Positions 9,059-18,020 of a DNA stretch of 64,000 bases are shown here, in pieces. Origin of the DNA: Ochrobactrum sp. Marseille-Q0166 (GTDB taxonomy: Bacteria; Pseudomonadota; Alphaproteobacteria; Rhizobiales; Rhizobiaceae); the NCBI RefSeq assembly GCF_014397025.1, contig NZ_JACJUO010000001.1, forward strand, positions 248,001 to 312,000, written 5' to 3'. The notes under the pieces were generated by a model. The model did no database searches, was not told where the DNA came from, and worked only from the letters and a program-made list of their open reading frames with translations. Made by a program: the position numbers and the translations under genes. The first letter of the stretch is position 1. Every line of letters starts with the position of its first letter.

Positions 9059-10125
9059 CAGCCCTCTTTGATCACTCCGGAGATATTATTGTCGATGGCC
9101 GGCGTAATGCCACCCTGTAGCTTATTGTGACTATCTGCTTCGGAAAGCGGTACAATACGCACCCGCTTCACGCGGCGCGGATCAACTTCCAGCACATGAA
9201 ACTCATATCCCGGAATAGCCTGCACCACTTCGCCACGAACAGGAATGCGTCCGAGAACCGAAAAGATCAGCCCCCCGACCGTGTCCACATCTTCGCCATG
9301 CTCGCCCACTTCAAAAGATGGGCCTATTTTTTGAGCCATTTCTTCAAGATCAGCACGGGCGTCAACAACGAAAACACCGTTGGCTTCCTCGGAGATCATG
9401 ATTTCTTCGTCGTCATGCTCATCTTCAATGTCGCCGACGACCATTTCAACAATGTCTTCGAGCGAGGCAAGACCATCAGTGCCGCCATATTCGTCAATAA
9501 CAAGTGCCATCTGAATATGGGCTGCCTGCATCCGTGCCATGAGGCCGCTCGCCATCATCGATGGTGGCACGAACAACACTTTACGCATGAGATTAAGCTC
9601 ACCGATCTCTCTAGTGAGATCGATCCGGCCCATGTCGAAGCTCGCAGCACTTGCATCGGCTGCCTTCTGACGGGCTTGCTGCGTAATATAATTGAGCACG
9701 TCGCGGATATGGATCATGCCGCGCGGATCATCCAGCGTTTCGGCATAGACTGGCATGCGGGAATGGCCCGAACTTTCGAACAGTTCAAGCACTTCCCAAA
9801 GCGGGGTCGAGATTTCAACCGCCACGACATCTGCACGGGGGATCATCACGTCTTCGACGCGGATCTCACGCAGGCGCAGAATGTTATGGAGCATCGCCTT
9901 TTCTTCAGGCGAGAAAGCAGAATCCTGCTCGCTTTCAGTGCTTGAAAGTGCATCAGCCAAATCTTCGCGCAAGGAAGACGGCTGGCGCGAACGCATGAAG
10001 GGAAAAATATTTGCCAGAAGAGAACGCTTTTCGCTCGATTGCGAGCGCTGCGTACTTTGCCCCTCAGTGTCTTGTGTGTCGCTTCGGCTATCGCCAGCGG
10101 TCGAGGAATTGTTTTGGTCAGCCAT
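9058..10125 (-). CDS. CBS-domain hemolysin-like protein (CorC/TlyC family)
   Basis: Cytoplasmic CorC/TlyC-type protein without membrane segments, of a family linked to magnesium/cobalt efflux. An N-terminal Ser/Gln/Asp-rich linker (1-45) is followed by the EEKAMLHNILRL segment, two CBS domains (about 90-210; VEDVMIPRADVVAV opens the first) and a C-terminal CorC_HlyC transporter-associated domain (about 265-345, with VDTVGGLIFSVLGRIP). I chose the ATG at 10123-10125 (MADQNN); a TTG two codons upstream is also in frame. It lies between ybeY and lnt, with both junctions almost touching. This phoH-ybeY-corC-lnt order is widely conserved in proteobacteria. Substrate is not determined by the sequence. 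Confidence 0.92.
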   Translation of the reverse strand: MADQNNSSTAGDSRSDTQDTEGQSTQRSQSSEKRSLLANIFPFMRSRQPSSLREDLADALSSTESEQDSAFSPEEKAMLHNILRLREIRVEDVMIPRADVVAVEISTPLWEVLELFESSGHSRMPVYAETLDDPRGMIHIRDVLNYITQQARQKAADASAASFDMGRIDLTREIGELNLMRKVLFVPPSMMASGLMARMQAAHIQMALVIDEYGGTDGLASLEDIVEMVVGDIEDEHDDEEIMISEEANGVFVVDARADLEEMAQKIGPSFEVGEHGEDVDTVGGLIFSVLGRIPVRGEVVQAIPGYEFHVLEVDPRRVKRVRIVPLSEADSHNKLQGGITPAIDNNISGVIKEG

Positions 10126-10127
10126 GA

Positions 10128-10634
10128 TCAATCTGTTTCAACGTTTGAATCGGATACAGCATAAGGGTCAGGGATGGCAAGAGCATGAAGGATTTCGCGC
10201 TCACGGCGTTCCATCTCCTCGGCCTCCTCCTCAGTTTCGTGATCGTAACCCAAAAGATGCAAAAAGCCATGCACCACGAGATGTGTCAGATGGTTATCGA
10301 ACGGCTTGCCCTCTTCGAGCGCTTCGCGTTCCACGGTTTCCCGCGCAATGATGATATCGCCAAGCATCGGGCCAGGCTGCTCGCCAGCCTTTACAGGATA
10401 AGCCGGGAAGGACAGCACATTGGTCGCTTTGTCCTTGTTACGCCACTCTGCATTAATCTTACGGATTGAAGCATCGTCTGTAAAAACCAGACTCAATTCG
10501 CTCTCAGCCGGTTGAAGCTCGAGATTATTCCAGGCTGCCTCTACGGAGCGTTGCACAAGCCCTTCAAGGACCGTTTCTTCCGGCCAGTTGCCGGCTTCGA
10601 TCATAATATCGATTTGGATCGCGTTATCTGACAC
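10128..10634 (-). CDS. ybeY: Endoribonuclease YbeY (rRNA maturation factor)
   Basis: Zinc-dependent endoribonuclease involved in 16S rRNA 3'-end maturation and ribosome quality control. The 168-residue protein carries the UPF0054 signature with three zinc-binding histidines (H122, H126, H132) in [16 protein letters not shown], the NVLSFP motif at 72-77 and LGDIIIA near 91-97. Its stop codon lies 2 bases before the ATG chosen for the next gene (corC-like), so the two are likely coupled. Upstream, 127 bases separate it from phoH, with a hairpin at 10688-10709. Confidence 0.96.
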   Translation of the reverse strand: MSDNAIQIDIMIEAGNWPEETVLEGLVQRSVEAAWNNLELQPAESELSLVFTDDASIRKINAEWRNKDKATNVLSFPAYPVKAGEQPGPMLGDIIIARETVEREALEEGKPFDNHLTHLVVHGFLHLLGYDHETEEEAEEMERREREILHALAIPDPYAVSDSNVETD

Positions 10635-10687
10635 TTCTACTGCGGCTTGCGATGAAACAGCCGCTCTATCCTTCCAGCTATTTAAAG

Positions 10688-10709
10688 AAGCGTCCGCTAA
10701 AAAGCGGAC
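10688..10709. terminator. Inverted repeat between phoH and ybeY
   Basis: The arms CGTCCGC and GCGGACG surround an AT-rich loop. On the plus strand it is followed by a T-rich run, on the minus strand only by CTTCTTTAAA, so it could reduce but need not end transcription from phoH into ybeY. The neighbouring bases to 10761 are AT-rich and contain no gene. Confidence 0.4.
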
Positions 10710-10761
10710 GTATTATTTTTAGATCGTCATTATTCTACGGGATTACAAGAATAATTTTTAA

Positions 10762-11865
10762 TTATTCTGACCGCGCATGCTTTTTAGCATCATTGTCGTA
10801 AGCACCAACAATTGCAGCCACCAGCGGATGACGGACCACGTCTTTCTCGGTAAAACGCACCTTGACAACGGAATCCACGCCCTCAAGAACACGAAGCGCC
10901 TCAACAAGACCAGATTTCTGGCCCGGCGGAAGATCGATCTGGCTTGGATCGCCATTAACCATCATCCGCGAACCTTCCCCAAGACGGGTCAGGAACATTT
11001 TCATCTGCATGGATGTCGTGTTCTGTGCTTCGTCAAGAATCACTGCTGAATGGGCCAGTGTCCGACCACGCATAAAAGCAAGCGGTGCGATTTCGATCAC
11101 GCCAGCGGTAATGGCGCGTTCAACCTTTTCCGCAGGCATCATGTCGTAAAGCGCATCATAAAGCGGACGCAGATAGGGATCGACCTTTTCCTTCATGTCG
11201 CCCGGCAGAAAGCCCAGACGCTCACCCGCTTCCACAGCCGGACGAGACAGAATGATGCGCTCGACAAGACCGCGCTCAAGCAGCATCGCTGCATGGGCAA
11301 CCGCCAGATAAGTTTTACCCGTACCCGCTGGACCAACGCCAAACACCAGCTCCGAGCGTTCAAGCGCACGCATATAGGCGTCCTGAACCGGTGTGCGGGC
11401 GAAGATCGTCTTCTTGCGAGTGGATATCTGCGCTGACGAAAGCCTGCCCTTGTTTTCAAGGGTTGGCAGCGTCAGCTGATCATCCGCAGCAATCGCCATG
11501 CGAAGCGCGCCATCAACATCCGACGGTCCAAGTTCATGGCCCTTCTGCAGAGTTTCATAGAGGTTGTCCAACGCACGCCGCGCCTGTTCGGTGGCGGTGG
11601 GTTCTCCACGAATCGAAAGCTGATTGCCCTTCGAGCGTACATCGACACCAAGCTTCTGCTCAATTCGTGCCAGATTCTCATCAAATTGGCCGTAAAGCGC
11701 ACTGGCAAGGCGGTTATTGTCGAATGTGAGGACGATATGGGCCATATCGGAGGCCCCGGATGCGGCGCTTGTTGCAGAACTCGCAGCCGAGCTTGAAATT
11801 GTGTTTGTTTGCGTATGGATGGTTGGCTTGGCAGGCTTAAGTTTTTCCGTAGCGCTCAAACGCAT
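10762..11865 (-). CDS. PhoH-like ATPase
   Basis: PhoH-family P-loop ATPase, of uncertain cellular role but linked to RNA metabolism through its constant neighbour ybeY. An N-terminal KH-like region (about 42-125) precedes the PhoH domain, with Walker A FGVGPAGTGKT (about 175-185) and Walker B VILDEAQN. The ATG at 11863-11865 gives 367 residues; its only purine-rich sequence touches the start codon, and a further in-frame ATG at about 11745 (MAHIVLTFDNN) would remove a Ser/Ala-rich, poorly conserved leader, so the start is uncertain. It sits 95 bases after miaB in the long minus-strand run. The name phoH refers to family membership, not proven phosphate control. Confidence 0.92.
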   Translation of the reverse strand: MRLSATEKLKPAKPTIHTQTNTISSSAASSATSAASGASDMAHIVLTFDNNRLASALYGQFDENLARIEQKLGVDVRSKGNQLSIRGEPTATEQARRALDNLYETLQKGHELGPSDVDGALRMAIAADDQLTLPTLENKGRLSSAQISTRKKTIFARTPVQDAYMRALERSELVFGVGPAGTGKTYLAVAHAAMLLERGLVERIILSRPAVEAGERLGFLPGDMKEKVDPYLRPLYDALYDMMPAEKVERAITAGVIEIAPLAFMRGRTLAHSAVILDEAQNTTSMQMKMFLTRLGEGSRMMVNGDPSQIDLPPGQKSGLVEALRVLEGVDSVVKVRFTEKDVVRHPLVAAIVGAYDNDAKKHARSE

Positions 11866-11960
11866 CTCCCAAAGGTTCACGCATTGCAATCGCAGTACCG
11901 GCAGAACGTTCGGTACGAAACTCGAGACACCGCGACTACTGCCTGAACAACATCATGCGC

Positions 11961-13349
11961 TTAGACGAGCTTTTGCGCAATAAGACTATTGGTACCAGTC
12001 CCCGTAATTTTTACGCGGATGATTTCACCGACCTGATCTTCATTGTTATCGATGATTGCTGGCAAAAGCCATGGTGAACGGCCAACCATCTGGCGCTCAA
12101 AACGGCCCTTCTTTTCCAGAAGAACATCCATTTCACGACCGACCAGCGAATCCTGAAACGCATATTGCTGTTCGTTGAGCAGAGCCTGAAGGCGTTGAAG
12201 GCGCTCATCCTTGACCGATTCTTCGACGTAATCGGGAAGGTCGGCACCCGGCGTGCCGGGGCGCGGGGAATATTTGAATGAATAGGCCTGCGCATAATGC
12301 ACTTCACGCACCAAACGCATTGTATCTTCAAAATCCTGATCGGTTTCACCGGGGAAGCCGACGATAAAATCACCCGATAGCGCCATATCCGGGCGCACTT
12401 CCCGGATACGCTCGACGAGGCGGACATATTCATCAGCCTTGTGGCGACGGTTCATCGCCTTGAGGATACGATCTGAACCCGCCTGAACCGGCAGATGCAG
12501 ATAAGGCATCAGCTGACGAAGATCGCGATGCGCTGCGATCAGCGTATCATCCATGTCACGCGGATGGCTGGTCGTATAACGCAGACGCGCCACACCGGGA
12601 ATGCGTGCAAGACGGAACAGAAGTTCGCCAAGCCCCCATTCGCGGCCATCATCGCCTTCGCCATGCCATGCATTGACGTTCTGGCCCAAAAGGGTCAGTT
12701 CGCGCACGCCGCTCTCAGCAAGGCGTTCGGCCTCGGCCACGATCTGCGCAACACTGCGCGAAACTTCCGAGCCACGTGTATAAGGCACCACGCAGAATGT
12801 GCAGAATTTGTCGCAACCTTCCTGTACCGTAAGAAACGCAGAAACACCGCGCTTGCGGGTTTCTTCGCGCCTTGGTGCTGGCAGATGCTCGAATTTGTCT
12901 TCGATCGCGTATTCAGTTTCGACGACCTTTTCGCCGCCACGCACACGCGCAAGCGCACTTGGCAGACGATGATAGGTCTGCGGCCCGATCACCAGATCGA
13001 CATTGGGCGCACGGCGCAGAATTTCCTGACCTTCGGCCTGTGCCACGCAACCGGCAACGCCAATAGTCAATTCCTTGCCATTTGGTCCGCGGGCATCCTT
13101 CATCTTGCGCAGGCGACCCAGCGCTGAATAAAGCTTTTCCGATGCCTTTTCACGAATATGGCACGTATTGAGCAGAACCAGATCGGCATCATCAGGCGTG
13201 TCTGTCGCAACATAGCCCTCAGCGGCAAGGCTGTCGGCCATGCGCTGACTGTCATAGACATTCATCTGGCAACCATAAGTCTTCACAAAGACCTTACGTG
13301 TGTTGCTGCCATCCGGGTTTGTCTTGATATCGGTCATATTTTCGCTCAT
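11961..13349 (-). CDS. miaB: tRNA-2-methylthio-N6-dimethylallyladenosine synthase
   Basis: Radical-SAM methylthiotransferase that modifies A37 of tRNAs. The 462-residue protein has the N-terminal UPF0004 cluster ligands (C27 in YGCQMN, C63 in NTCHIRE, C101 in GVAGC), the radical-SAM triad (C179, C183, C186 in [17 protein letters not shown]) and a C-terminal TRAM domain (about 380-450). Start MSENMTDI precedes a poorly conserved leader of about 18 residues. It is flanked by plsC (54 bases upstream) and phoH (95 bases downstream). All cluster cysteines are intact. Confidence 0.97.
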   Translation of the reverse strand: MSENMTDIKTNPDGSNTRKVFVKTYGCQMNVYDSQRMADSLAAEGYVATDTPDDADLVLLNTCHIREKASEKLYSALGRLRKMKDARGPNGKELTIGVAGCVAQAEGQEILRRAPNVDLVIGPQTYHRLPSALARVRGGEKVVETEYAIEDKFEHLPAPRREETRKRGVSAFLTVQEGCDKFCTFCVVPYTRGSEVSRSVAQIVAEAERLAESGVRELTLLGQNVNAWHGEGDDGREWGLGELLFRLARIPGVARLRYTTSHPRDMDDTLIAAHRDLRQLMPYLHLPVQAGSDRILKAMNRRHKADEYVRLVERIREVRPDMALSGDFIVGFPGETDQDFEDTMRLVREVHYAQAYSFKYSPRPGTPGADLPDYVEESVKDERLQRLQALLNEQQYAFQDSLVGREMDVLLEKKGRFERQMVGRSPWLLPAIIDNNEDQVGEIIRVKITGTGTNSLIAQKLV

Positions 13350-13403
13350 GCGCGGCTATCTAGCGTTTTTATCGCCGCTTTGGAAGGCGACAAACTTACG
13401 CTC

Positions 13404-14207
13404 TTAATCCTCAGCGATTTCACGCCCGAGCAGCGAGGTCTGCAACAGTGCCCTCACACGGCTTTCCATTGTACGGGCGAGCGCTTTGCGATCCGTCTCG
13501 GCGCTCACCACAATCGGCTCACCAAAACGTATTTCAACATCAATCGCACCTTCTCGCAAAATACCTTTGAGATGCGGTATCAGCTGCACATCGCCGGGCC
13601 ATGAGGCAATCGGGCGATGATAACGGCCCATCGCCATGCCATGCACGCCGGTATAGGCTATCGCGACAGGCTGAACGATCACCTCCGGCACACCTGCCTC
13701 GCGGATTGCTGCGTGCGCTGCTCCAAACAGGGCGGTTTTGAATGGCAGTACACGATTGCCATCTGATGTGGTGCCTTCAGGAAACAGCACCATGGCATCG
13801 CCATCAGCCAGACGCCTGGCAATGTCGGAGGTTTGTTCGCCAGTCTTGCCGCGCCGTTCTCGCTCGACAAAAACTGTTCGCTGCAGTACAGCAAAGAAAC
13901 CAAATACCGGCCAGCTTTTAACTTCGGACTTGGCGATGAAAGACACCTGCCCGGTCGCCGAAAGAACGACGATATCGCTCCATGAGCTGTGATTGGCTAC
14001 CAACAGCAGTGGCCGACCTTCCGGCATTTCACCGACAACCGTGATCCGAAAACCAAACAGACGTGCAACAATGCGATGGAAAAAATTCGGCAGACGACGC
14101 TTCCATGTGTTTTTGAGTTTAAGAAACACATATTGCACGGGAATAAGCGAAAGGCTGAGCGTCACCATAGCCGCAACAACCAGAATGATACGGATCACAC
14201 TAATCAT
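13404..14207 (-). CDS. Lysophospholipid (1-acyl-glycerol-3-phosphate) acyltransferase, PlsC family
   Basis: Membrane-bound acyltransferase. The 267-residue protein has an N-terminal membrane segment (about 3-25), the acyltransferase motif NHSSWSDI (NHxxxxD, about 72-79) and the substrate motif FPEGTTSDG (about 140-150). Such enzymes acylate lysophosphatidic acid or other lyso-lipids; ornithine-lipid OlsA belongs to the same superfamily, so substrate is not fixed by the sequence alone. The start codon overlaps the rimI stop in an ATGA arrangement. Lying among tsaB, rimI and miaB, it follows the order seen in related genomes. Confidence 0.9.
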   Translation of the reverse strand: MISVIRIILVVAAMVTLSLSLIPVQYVFLKLKNTWKRRLPNFFHRIVARLFGFRITVVGEMPEGRPLLLVANHSSWSDIVVLSATGQVSFIAKSEVKSWPVFGFFAVLQRTVFVERERRGKTGEQTSDIARRLADGDAMVLFPEGTTSDGNRVLPFKTALFGAAHAAIREAGVPEVIVQPVAIAYTGVHGMAMGRYHRPIASWPGDVQLIPHLKGILREGAIDVEIRFGEPIVVSAETDRKALARTMESRVRALLQTSLLGREIAED

Positions 14208-14704
14208 TTTGGCTTCACCAGATCGCGTCGCAGAATGAAAGCTGATGAGCGGCCATTCGCCGTTTCGTAATAGGCGGGGCGATCACCAACCTTGTTGAAA
14301 CCCATCCGACGATAAAGAGCCAGTGCCGCGACATTGTTTTCATCGACTTCCAGAAACAGCGTATCTGCGCGTTCCTGATAAAGATAACGCAGCACCGCAT
14401 CCATCAACGAGCGACCAACACCTTGTTTGCGCACCTCATCGGAAACCGCAATCGTCAGAATTTCCGCCTCGCCCGCGACCAGTCTCGCCAAGACAAAGCC
14501 GCAAGCCTCGCCGGGCTTGCCCTCGGGTCTCGCAACAAAGCCAAATACCGAATCCTGTGCAATGAGCGAACGGAAATCATCCGAACTCCAGCCATGATGA
14601 AAAGCCAGCACATGAATACGCTGAATTTCGCCACTATCCTGTACGCACAGCGGCTCAATCGAAACGGGTCTACGGCCAAAGCGCCCAAGCACAAAGCTCA
14701 TCAT
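14204..14704 (-). CDS. rimI: Ribosomal-protein-alanine N-acetyltransferase-like GNAT protein
   Basis: GNAT acetyltransferase, by family and position the enzyme that acetylates the N-terminal alanine of ribosomal protein S18. I placed the start at the ATG at 14702-14704 (MMSFVLGRFG, 166 residues) because GAGGAA lies 8 bases upstream, inside the end of tsaB, and because the longer frame would run into tsaB. The acetyl-CoA motif KQGVGRSLMDA lies near residues 92-102 and is followed by the LFLEVDENNVAALALYRRMG segment typical of RimI. It ends in an ATGA overlap with plsC. The tsaB-rimI pairing supports the assignment; GNAT substrates cannot be read from sequence alone. Confidence 0.9.
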   Translation of the reverse strand: MMSFVLGRFGRRPVSIEPLCVQDSGEIQRIHVLAFHHGWSSDDFRSLIAQDSVFGFVARPEGKPGEACGFVLARLVAGEAEILTIAVSDEVRKQGVGRSLMDAVLRYLYQERADTLFLEVDENNVAALALYRRMGFNKVGDRPAYYETANGRSSAFILRRDLVKPK

Positions 14705-14708
14705 GACG

Positions 14709-15398
14709 CTATTCCTCACCCGCCTTGCGCGGCAGTGCAAAACCCGACTGTGGCTTCACATCAGGGCCTCGCATGTAAAGCGGCTTTGGTGCCTCCCCCG
14801 GCTCATGCAAGGCTGCGATCTTTGCATAAGTACCGATACGTGCTGTCGGCTCAACGCGCGCAACACTGAAAGAAGCTGCAAGAGTGTCATTGAGTGCCAT
14901 AGCAGCCGACCCCACCAGAACCGTGTCGGAAGGCTGTCGCTGAATAAGCGCCAGCGCTTCCTCACGCGCGAGCACCATCGGACCCGTTACGGCCACTGCG
15001 TCAGCACCAAAGGCTTGAGCATAAATCTCGCCGCGATGCGCTTCCAGCAGAACCAGAACAGGCTGACCGGGATGGCTGACTGTCACGTCCGATGCAAGCG
15101 CATCAAACGCACTCACTCCAATAGCCGGACAGCCAAGCGCGAGTGCAAAACCACGTGCAGCCGACACGCCAATCCGCACGCCGGTAAAGGAACCGGGACC
15201 AACATTGACGGCAACACGATCAAGATCAGCCATAGTAATTCCGGACTGCGTCATTGCCTGCTCTATATAGTCCATCAGGACTTCGGCATGGCCCTTGCCG
15301 ATATTCTGGCTAACTTCAGCTAGAACCGTATCATTGCCAGAATCATAGACTGCGGCAGCACACCAGGAAGAGGCGGTATCGAGGGCAAGTATCTTCAT
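14709..15398 (-). CDS. tsaB: tRNA threonylcarbamoyladenosine biosynthesis protein TsaB
   Basis: TsaB partners TsaD and TsaE in forming t6A37 in ANN-decoding tRNAs. The 229-residue protein is an ASKHA-fold member beginning MKILALDTASSWCAAAVYD, with the VNVGPGSFTGVRIGVSAARG motif (about 65-85). TsaB is an inactive paralogue of TsaD, and no metal-binding histidines are expected. It is the first gene of the long minus-strand run; the tsaB-rimI junction is only 4 bases. The gap of 258 bases to the divergent dps gene should carry its promoter. Confidence 0.95.
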   Translation of the reverse strand: MKILALDTASSWCAAAVYDSGNDTVLAEVSQNIGKGHAEVLMDYIEQAMTQSGITMADLDRVAVNVGPGSFTGVRIGVSAARGFALALGCPAIGVSAFDALASDVTVSHPGQPVLVLLEAHRGEIYAQAFGADAVAVTGPMVLAREEALALIQRQPSDTVLVGSAAMALNDTLAASFSVARVEPTARIGTYAKIAALHEPGEAPKPLYMRGPDVKPQSGFALPRKAGEE

Positions 15399-15474
15399 GA
15401 GCCATCGGGTAAATCAGAAATCGTCCTGCGACAAGCAAAACACATGAAATGATGAAAATTTAACGGAGCTTGCG

Positions 15475-15499
15475 GGAACAAATTGCTGAGACAAGCGTT
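15475..15499 (+). promoter_or_regulatory. Candidate EcfG (general stress response) promoter for dps
   Basis: GGAAC (15475-15479), 16 bases, then CGTT (15496-15499) matches the GGAAC-N16/17-CGTT consensus of alphaproteobacterial EcfG-type sigma factors. It points toward dps, whose start is 158 bases after the -10 element. A dps promoter under the general stress response fits the role of the product. The transcription start has not been shown. Confidence 0.6.
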
Positions 15500-15656
15500 T
15501 TAAAACTGGATGTGGGGGTGAATTCAATGACCCTATCCAAACCGGCCTTATATGGAGATCCGGCGGGGGCGGTTTAAGAAAGCTAATCTGCTTTCACTCA
15601 GGGATATATCAGTCACTGATAGATGAGTCGGATCGTGCAAAGGATATGAGGATCAA

Positions 15657-16154
15657 ATGTCCAAGAAGTCGATGCATGCAACCCGCAACGACCTTCCCTC
15701 CAATACCAAGACTACGATGATAGCACTGCTGAATGAAAATCTGGCAGCGACCATTGATCTTGCCCTCATCACCAAACAGGCGCACTGGAACCTCAAGGGT
15801 CCGCAGTTTATCGCGGTGCATGAATTGCTTGATACATTCCGTAGTGATCTCGACGATCATGTGGACACGATTGCGGAGCGCGCTGTGCAACTTGGCGGTA
15901 CAGCCTATGGCACGACACAGGTTGTCGCGAAAGATTCCAAACTCAAGGCCTATCCGACCGATATCTATGCTGTACACGATCATTTGGCAGCACTGATCGA
16001 ACGCTATGGTGATGTTGCCAACCTCGTGCGTCAGTCAATCAAAGATGCCGATGAGGCAGGCGACGATACCACTGCGGATATCTTCACTGCGGCATCGCGA
16101 AGCTTGGACAAGGCGCTGTGGTTCCTGGAAGCCCACGTTCAGGAAAAGAACTGA
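15657..16154 (+). CDS. dps: DNA-protection ferritin-like protein Dps
   Basis: Dps forms a 12-subunit shell that stores iron using hydrogen peroxide and binds DNA during starvation. The 165-residue protein has the ferroxidase ligands in the expected spacing: His43 in TKQAHWNLKG, His55, and Asp70 and Glu74 in DDHVDTIAER. A basic N-terminal tail (MSKKSMHATRN) could contact DNA. The ATG is preceded by TGAGGATC as ribosome site. Divergent from tsaB, with a candidate EcfG promoter upstream and a short IR (ATCAG/CTGAT, 15607-15619) near the start. A strong terminator follows at 16176-16204. Confidence 0.96.
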   Translation: MSKKSMHATRNDLPSNTKTTMIALLNENLAATIDLALITKQAHWNLKGPQFIAVHELLDTFRSDLDDHVDTIAERAVQLGGTAYGTTQVVAKDSKLKAYPTDIYAVHDHLAALIERYGDVANLVRQSIKDADEAGDDTTADIFTAASRSLDKALWFLEAHVQEKN

Positions 16155-16175
16155 TTTTGGTGCCTTGAGGACCTT

Positions 16176-16204
16176 AAAAAGCCCGGCTTAAAGCCGGGCT
16201 TTTC
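16176..16204. terminator. Bidirectional terminator between dps and the aminopeptidase gene
   Basis: An almost perfect palindrome with AAAAGCCCGGCTT and AAGCCGGGCTTTT arms carries A and T runs on the two sides, so it can stop transcripts from both convergent genes. Confidence 0.9.
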
Positions 16205-16215
16205 ATTTGAAACAA

Positions 16216-17469
16216 TCATTTGGCCCATTCGCCGCCGCGCATGACAGGCTCGCTGCTGCCATCCGCGTTGATGCCATCAACATCGATCTTGTCGGAACCG
16301 ATCATCCAGTCGATGTGGATAAGGCTTGAATTGCCGCCCTGCGCTTTGATCTGTTCCGGCGACAGATTTGCACCATCAACAAAACATTTCGAATAGCACT
16401 GGCCGAGCGCGATGTGGCTGGCCGCATTTTCATCAAACAACGTGTTATAGAACAGAAGCCCACTCTGCGAAATTGGCGAGGAATGCGGAACAAGTGCGAC
16501 TTCACCGAGACGACGTGCGCCCTCGTCGGTATCCAGAACTTTGTTCAGCACCTCTTCGCCACGGCTGGCCCTGGCTTCGACAATGCGTCCGCCTTCAAAG
16601 CGCACGGAGATATTATCGATCAGCGTACCCTGATGCGACAGCGGCTTGGTGCTCGATACATAGCCCTCAACGCGCAGCGCATGTGGTGTAGTGAAGACTT
16701 CTTCGGTCGGGATATTCGGGTTGCAGGTAATGCCATTCTTGGCGGTGGAGGCACCACCATGCCATTCATGGCCATCGGCAAGACCAACCGTCAAGTCTGT
16801 GCCCGGTCCCTTGAAATGCAGCGCGCTGTAAGCCTTACCATTCAGGAAGCGCGTGCGGGTTCGCAATGCGGCGTTATGTGCAGCCCATGCACCAACCGGA
16901 TCGGCGACATCGACGCGGGAGGCTGCAAAAATCGCATCGGCCAATTTGCGGGTCGCAACATCTTCTGCATCATCGGGGAACATCAGCTTCGCCCATTCCG
17001 GGTTAGGATAGGAAACTATATTCCAGTTGATGTCGAAACCGGCAATCTTTTCCAGCGCTGGCTGGTAGGCTTTCGAATTAGCGCGGTTGGCGCGTGAAAC
17101 CTTTGCAGGGTCTTGGGCAGACAACAGCATTGGATTGTCGGCAGCGATAGCCAGACGTGCTGCACCATTGGCATAAGCCTTGGCCATACCTTCATAGAGC
17201 CAGCCAGCGGCGCGATCAAAACTCTCATCCGACGCATTTTCATACCGTGCCAGCGCGATTGCATCATCGGAGAAAAATGGCGTTACAACGCCTGCTCCGG
17301 CCTTATAGGCGTGTTTTGCGATCAGACGCACCAGCGGCAGGGCCACGACAGGTGCCGTGATGACCAGATCCTGCCCCTCCCGCAATTGCAGCCCGACGCG
17401 CACGGCAACTTCGGCCAGACGTTCGAGTTTTACCGGATCGATGACGGGAGCATTATTGTCATGTGCCAT
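16216..17469 (-). CDS. Aminopeptidase of the M29 (AmpS/thermophilic) family
   Basis: Cytoplasmic metallo-aminopeptidase releasing N-terminal amino acids. The 417-residue length matches the M29 family. Visible family features are the N-terminal LAEVAVRVGLQLREGQDLVI segment, the GTDLTVGLADGHEWHGG motif (about 224-240), NIPTEEVFTTPH (about 250-262), and the metal-binding C-terminal segments LVPHSSPIS, ASHIALGQ and LIHIDWMIGS. The start ATG (MAHDNN) is behind GAGGC. Single gene convergent with dps; a repeat element fills its upstream region at 17509-17608. Confidence 0.93.
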   Translation of the reverse strand: MAHDNNAPVIDPVKLERLAEVAVRVGLQLREGQDLVITAPVVALPLVRLIAKHAYKAGAGVVTPFFSDDAIALARYENASDESFDRAAGWLYEGMAKAYANGAARLAIAADNPMLLSAQDPAKVSRANRANSKAYQPALEKIAGFDINWNIVSYPNPEWAKLMFPDDAEDVATRKLADAIFAASRVDVADPVGAWAAHNAALRTRTRFLNGKAYSALHFKGPGTDLTVGLADGHEWHGGASTAKNGITCNPNIPTEEVFTTPHALRVEGYVSSTKPLSHQGTLIDNISVRFEGGRIVEARASRGEEVLNKVLDTDEGARRLGEVALVPHSSPISQSGLLFYNTLFDENAASHIALGQCYSKCFVDGANLSPEQIKAQGGNSSLIHIDWMIGSDKIDVDGINADGSSEPVMRGGEWAK

Positions 17470-17508
17470 ATGGCTGCAAGCCTCGTGTTTGAAAGAATCA
17501 GTGGCAGT

Positions 17509-17608
17509 TTAGAGCGCTTTTCAATCTAATTGCATCAGATAAGCGCCTTAACTCCTTTTGGGCGCAAATCTTGTCTGAAAACTGCTTCGCACTTTTCAGA
17601 ACGTGCCA
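17509..17608. repeat. Interspersed repeat, copy A2
   Basis: Diverged copy of the element at 2094-2190: it starts TTTAGAGCGC, continues with a TCTAATTGCATCAGAT block, a GGGCGCAAATCTTGTC block, and ends GAAAACTGCTTCGCACTTTT followed by CAGAACGTGCC. The order of blocks is the same as in copy A1. It lies between the divergent aminopeptidase and lipoprotein genes, so it may sit among their promoters. Confidence 0.7.
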
Positions 17609-17703
17609 GGAAAAATGGCTTAATTTCACTGCGCTTTTTCACGCCACTGCGCTATATTCAAATCGCGGTCGATTGAAACTTTTATTCAATGAGAGCAACG
17701 GCT

Positions 17704-17970
17704 ATGAAGAAAAGCGTGCTTATTATCCTCGGTGTGGCTGGCCTGCTTGCTGGTTGTCAGACCATGACACCAGAACAACGCCGCGCCGCCGACGAACAGG
17801 CTTGTCGCGGCTACGGTTTTAAACAGAAATCGGACGCATTTGCGAATTGCCTGATGCGGCTTGATCTCGACCGCCGCGCAGATCGTCGCGAATGGCAGAA
17901 CAGAGCTGATTTCTACGACAGGCCGATGGTAATTTATCAGCCCGTTCCGGTAGCAGTGCCTGTGAAATGA
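17704..17970 (+). CDS. Small putative lipoprotein
   Basis: An 88-residue protein with a clear lipoprotein signal: basic start MKKS, hydrophobic core, and the lipobox LLAGC with Cys18 as lipidation site. The mature part is charged (Arg/Asp/Glu-rich) and carries a Cys pair (about C38 and C54), then a Pro-rich YQPVPVAVPVK end. I do not recognise a functional family beyond small alphaproteobacterial lipoproteins. The start at the ATG 17704-17706 rather than the upstream ATG at 17689 is chosen because it places the charged N-terminus directly before the hydrophobic core. A bidirectional terminator lies immediately after the stop codon. Confidence 0.75.
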   Translation: MKKSVLIILGVAGLLAGCQTMTPEQRRAADEQACRGYGFKQKSDAFANCLMRLDLDRRADRREWQNRADFYDRPMVIYQPVPVAVPVK

Positions 17971-17997
17971 AAAAAGCGCCCTCTCAAGGGCGCTTTT
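17971..17997. terminator. Bidirectional terminator after the small lipoprotein gene
   Basis: Arms GCGCCCT and AGGGCGC around CTCA are flanked by an A run on the left and TTTT on the right. It can end both the lipoprotein gene (plus) and the SleB-type gene (minus). Confidence 0.88.
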
Positions 17998-18020
17998 CAA
18001 TTTCTCGTTCAACAGAATTC

